6,692 nt of DNA. It comes from Candidatus Glassbacteria bacterium RIFCSPLOWO2_12_FULL_58_11 (GTDB taxonomy: Bacteria; Gemmatimonadota; Glassbacteria; GWA2-58-10). Positions 5,540-6,692 of the stretch are shown piece after piece. The notes below the pieces were generated by a model. It was not told the origin of the DNA and searched no databases. It worked only from the letters and a program-made list of their open reading frames with translations. Position 1 is the first letter of the stretch. Each line of letters starts with the position of its first letter. Location of the stretch: contig MFIX01000017.1 in NCBI GenBank assembly GCA_001780825.1, positions 1 to 6,692 of the forward strand. Reading direction: 5' to 3'. Made by a program: the position numbers and the translations under genes.

Positions 5540-6692
5540 TCGCTGTTACTCCATTTTAGCCGCGCCATGATTTGCCGCCAGATGTAGCGGTCATCCGCCG
5601 TAAATACCCGAAACAGCTTAAGCAGCAGCAGGTAAAGCAGGAGGTAGGCTGCCGGGATGGAAACCAGGCCGGGCCAGCCGGACAGGAGAGGATATTTAAG
5701 CAGCAGGACTACCGGCGCGGGCAGGATTGCGGCGGCGATAATCCGCGGGAAAAACACCTGAAGACCAGCGCCCTTGTGGCGGCGCTTCCCGGCGATTATC
5801 GCCAGCCCGCCGCTGACTGTCATCGAGATCGCTGTGGCCAGGGCCGCTCCGGTAATACCCAGCCACTGAATCAGGTAATAATTAAGGATTATGTTCAGCA
5901 CCGCCGAGGTCAGGTTGATCCCGAGGATAAGCCGGGTCGCGCCATGCATGGAGAGCAGGAAGATGCTGGTAGAGGTCAAGTAATAGAATGCCCGGCCTAG
6001 AGTCAGAAGGGCCAGCGAGGGAGCCCCGGGGGCGAAGCTTTCCCCCCAGAACAGGACCATGATTTCGGAAGAGAGCAATACCAGCAGGACAGTCGCCGGC
6101 AGGGTGATATAATGATACCAGCGGTTGTTGTTGCTGAAAGTCGCACTGATTATCGATTCGTTGTTCGAGGCCCAGGCCTGGGTGATAATCGAGAGGAACA
6201 GCGGGTTGAGCAGCTCGACACCCAGGGCCACCATGGAAGCCAGGCGCACGGCGGTGCCGTAAATCCCCACCTGGGACTTGTCCAGAAAATAGCCGGTCAT
6301 GACCGCATCGATATTGTTCAGCACCAGGTCGATAGTCCCGGCCAGAAGCAAGGGCAGGCAATAGGCAAAAAACTGCCGGAATTCGAAAGCGCCTCTTTCT
6401 CCGCCCTTGCTGAACAGCGGAAATACCCGGTTGTTGAGCAACCAGATCAGGATGCACCAGCTTGCCGCCTCGCTCGCCAGATAGGCCCACATCGCGCCCT
6501 CTGCGCGCATCCCGGCCAGAACCAGCAATACGGTAAATATCAGCCGGACCAGCGGTGTCACCACCTGGTTGACCGCCACCCGGTAACCGATCTTCTGGAA
6601 CGCTATGATGGCCTTGATCAGCACCCGGTTGCACACGGTGAAGGGCAGGCAGAGGGCACAGATATGAAGTATGCCGATCAACGGCTCGCTGT
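5536..6692 (-). CDS. Wzx/MATE-like polysaccharide flippase (oligosaccharide flippase family), 5' partial
   Basis: Inner-membrane protein expected to flip lipid-linked oligosaccharide units. The frame remains open to the right edge; a TTG at 6681 is only a formal start, and roughly 100 N-terminal residues are probably missing compared with family members of about 450-500. Numbering from that TTG, 381 residues show about 11 hydrophobic segments, near 4-27, 38-58, 62-83, 103-124, 138-167, 190-212, 222-246, 249-274, 275-298, 310-330 and 335-357. Family-like features are NNIDAVMTGYFLDKSQVGIYG (122-142) following the central helix, and LNIILNYYLIQWLGITGAA (262-280), which resembles the LN-x-LIP-GxxGAA segment of Wzx proteins. 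A short basic soluble tail ends the protein. It converges on the deacetylase gene and shares four bases (5536-5539) with it, so it is transcribed separately. It could be called O-antigen flippase, RfbX or PST-family transporter; sugar specificity cannot be read from sequence. Confidence 0.9.
   Translation of the reverse strand, partial: SEPLIGILHICALCLPFTVCNRVLIKAIIAFQKIGYRVAVNQVVTPLVRLIFTVLLVLAGMRAEGAMWAYLASEAASWCILIWLLNNRVFPLFSKGGERGAFEFRQFFAYCLPLLLAGTIDLVLNNIDAVMTGYFLDKSQVGIYGTAVRLASMVALGVELLNPLFLSIITQAWASNNESIISATFSNNNRWYHYITLPATVLLVLLSSEIMVLFWGESFAPGAPSLALLTLGRAFYYLTSTSIFLLSMHGATRLILGINLTSAVLNIILNYYLIQWLGITGAALATAISMTVSGGLAIIAGKRRHKGAGLQVFFPRIIAAAILPAPVVLLLKYPLLSGWPGLVSIPAAYLLLYLLLLKLFRVFTADDRYIWRQIMARLKWSNSD

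Noticed and set aside
5572..6000. Plus-strand open frame of 142 codons opposite the flippase
   Set aside because: The minus strand carries a clear multi-pass membrane protein with family motifs; the plus product is Gln/Arg/Gly-rich with no domain.

Overview
The window comes from a GC-rich bacterial chromosome or metagenomic contig that I cannot assign to a named organism. A non-hydrolysing UDP-GlcNAc 2-epimerase, a NodB-type deacetylase and a Wzx-like flippase suggest a bacterium that makes a surface or secreted polysaccharide, probably Gram-negative. Two of the three genes whose starts lie in the window use TTG. I see no tRNA, rRNA, CRISPR array, insertion sequence or phage gene.

Layout: four genes run rightward and one runs leftward to meet them. 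Positions 2-1651 hold the 3' part of a DEAD/DEAH-box repair helicase of the YprA/MrfA type. It keeps its C-terminal DUF1998/Zn-binding region and is fused to a DEDD 3'-5' exonuclease domain related to YprB/MrfB. A 316-base gap (1652-1967) carries a possible terminator hairpin and a sigma70-like promoter. Positions 1968-3341 encode a divergent HD-GYP-like protein that has lost the GYP motif and ends in a cysteine-containing segment and a charged tail. A 220-base gap (3342-3561) follows, with an imperfect hairpin and a second promoter-like sequence.

Positions 3562-4647 (wecB) and 4616-5539 (polysaccharide deacetylase) overlap and look translationally coupled. The flippase gene (5536-6692, minus strand, 5' end outside the window) converges on them, and the two stop codons share bases.

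Functionally, the left side is a DNA-repair enzyme and the middle is a probable signalling protein. The right side looks like the edge of a polysaccharide locus: WecB would supply UDP-ManNAc, the deacetylase would trim N-acetyl groups, and the flippase would move lipid-linked glycans across the inner membrane. That joint pathway is inferred from gene families and proximity. Nothing here is clearly a new system. The most notable points are the one-chain helicase-exonuclease, the degenerate HD-GYP protein, and a deacetylase whose usual late-motif histidine appears to be aspartate.
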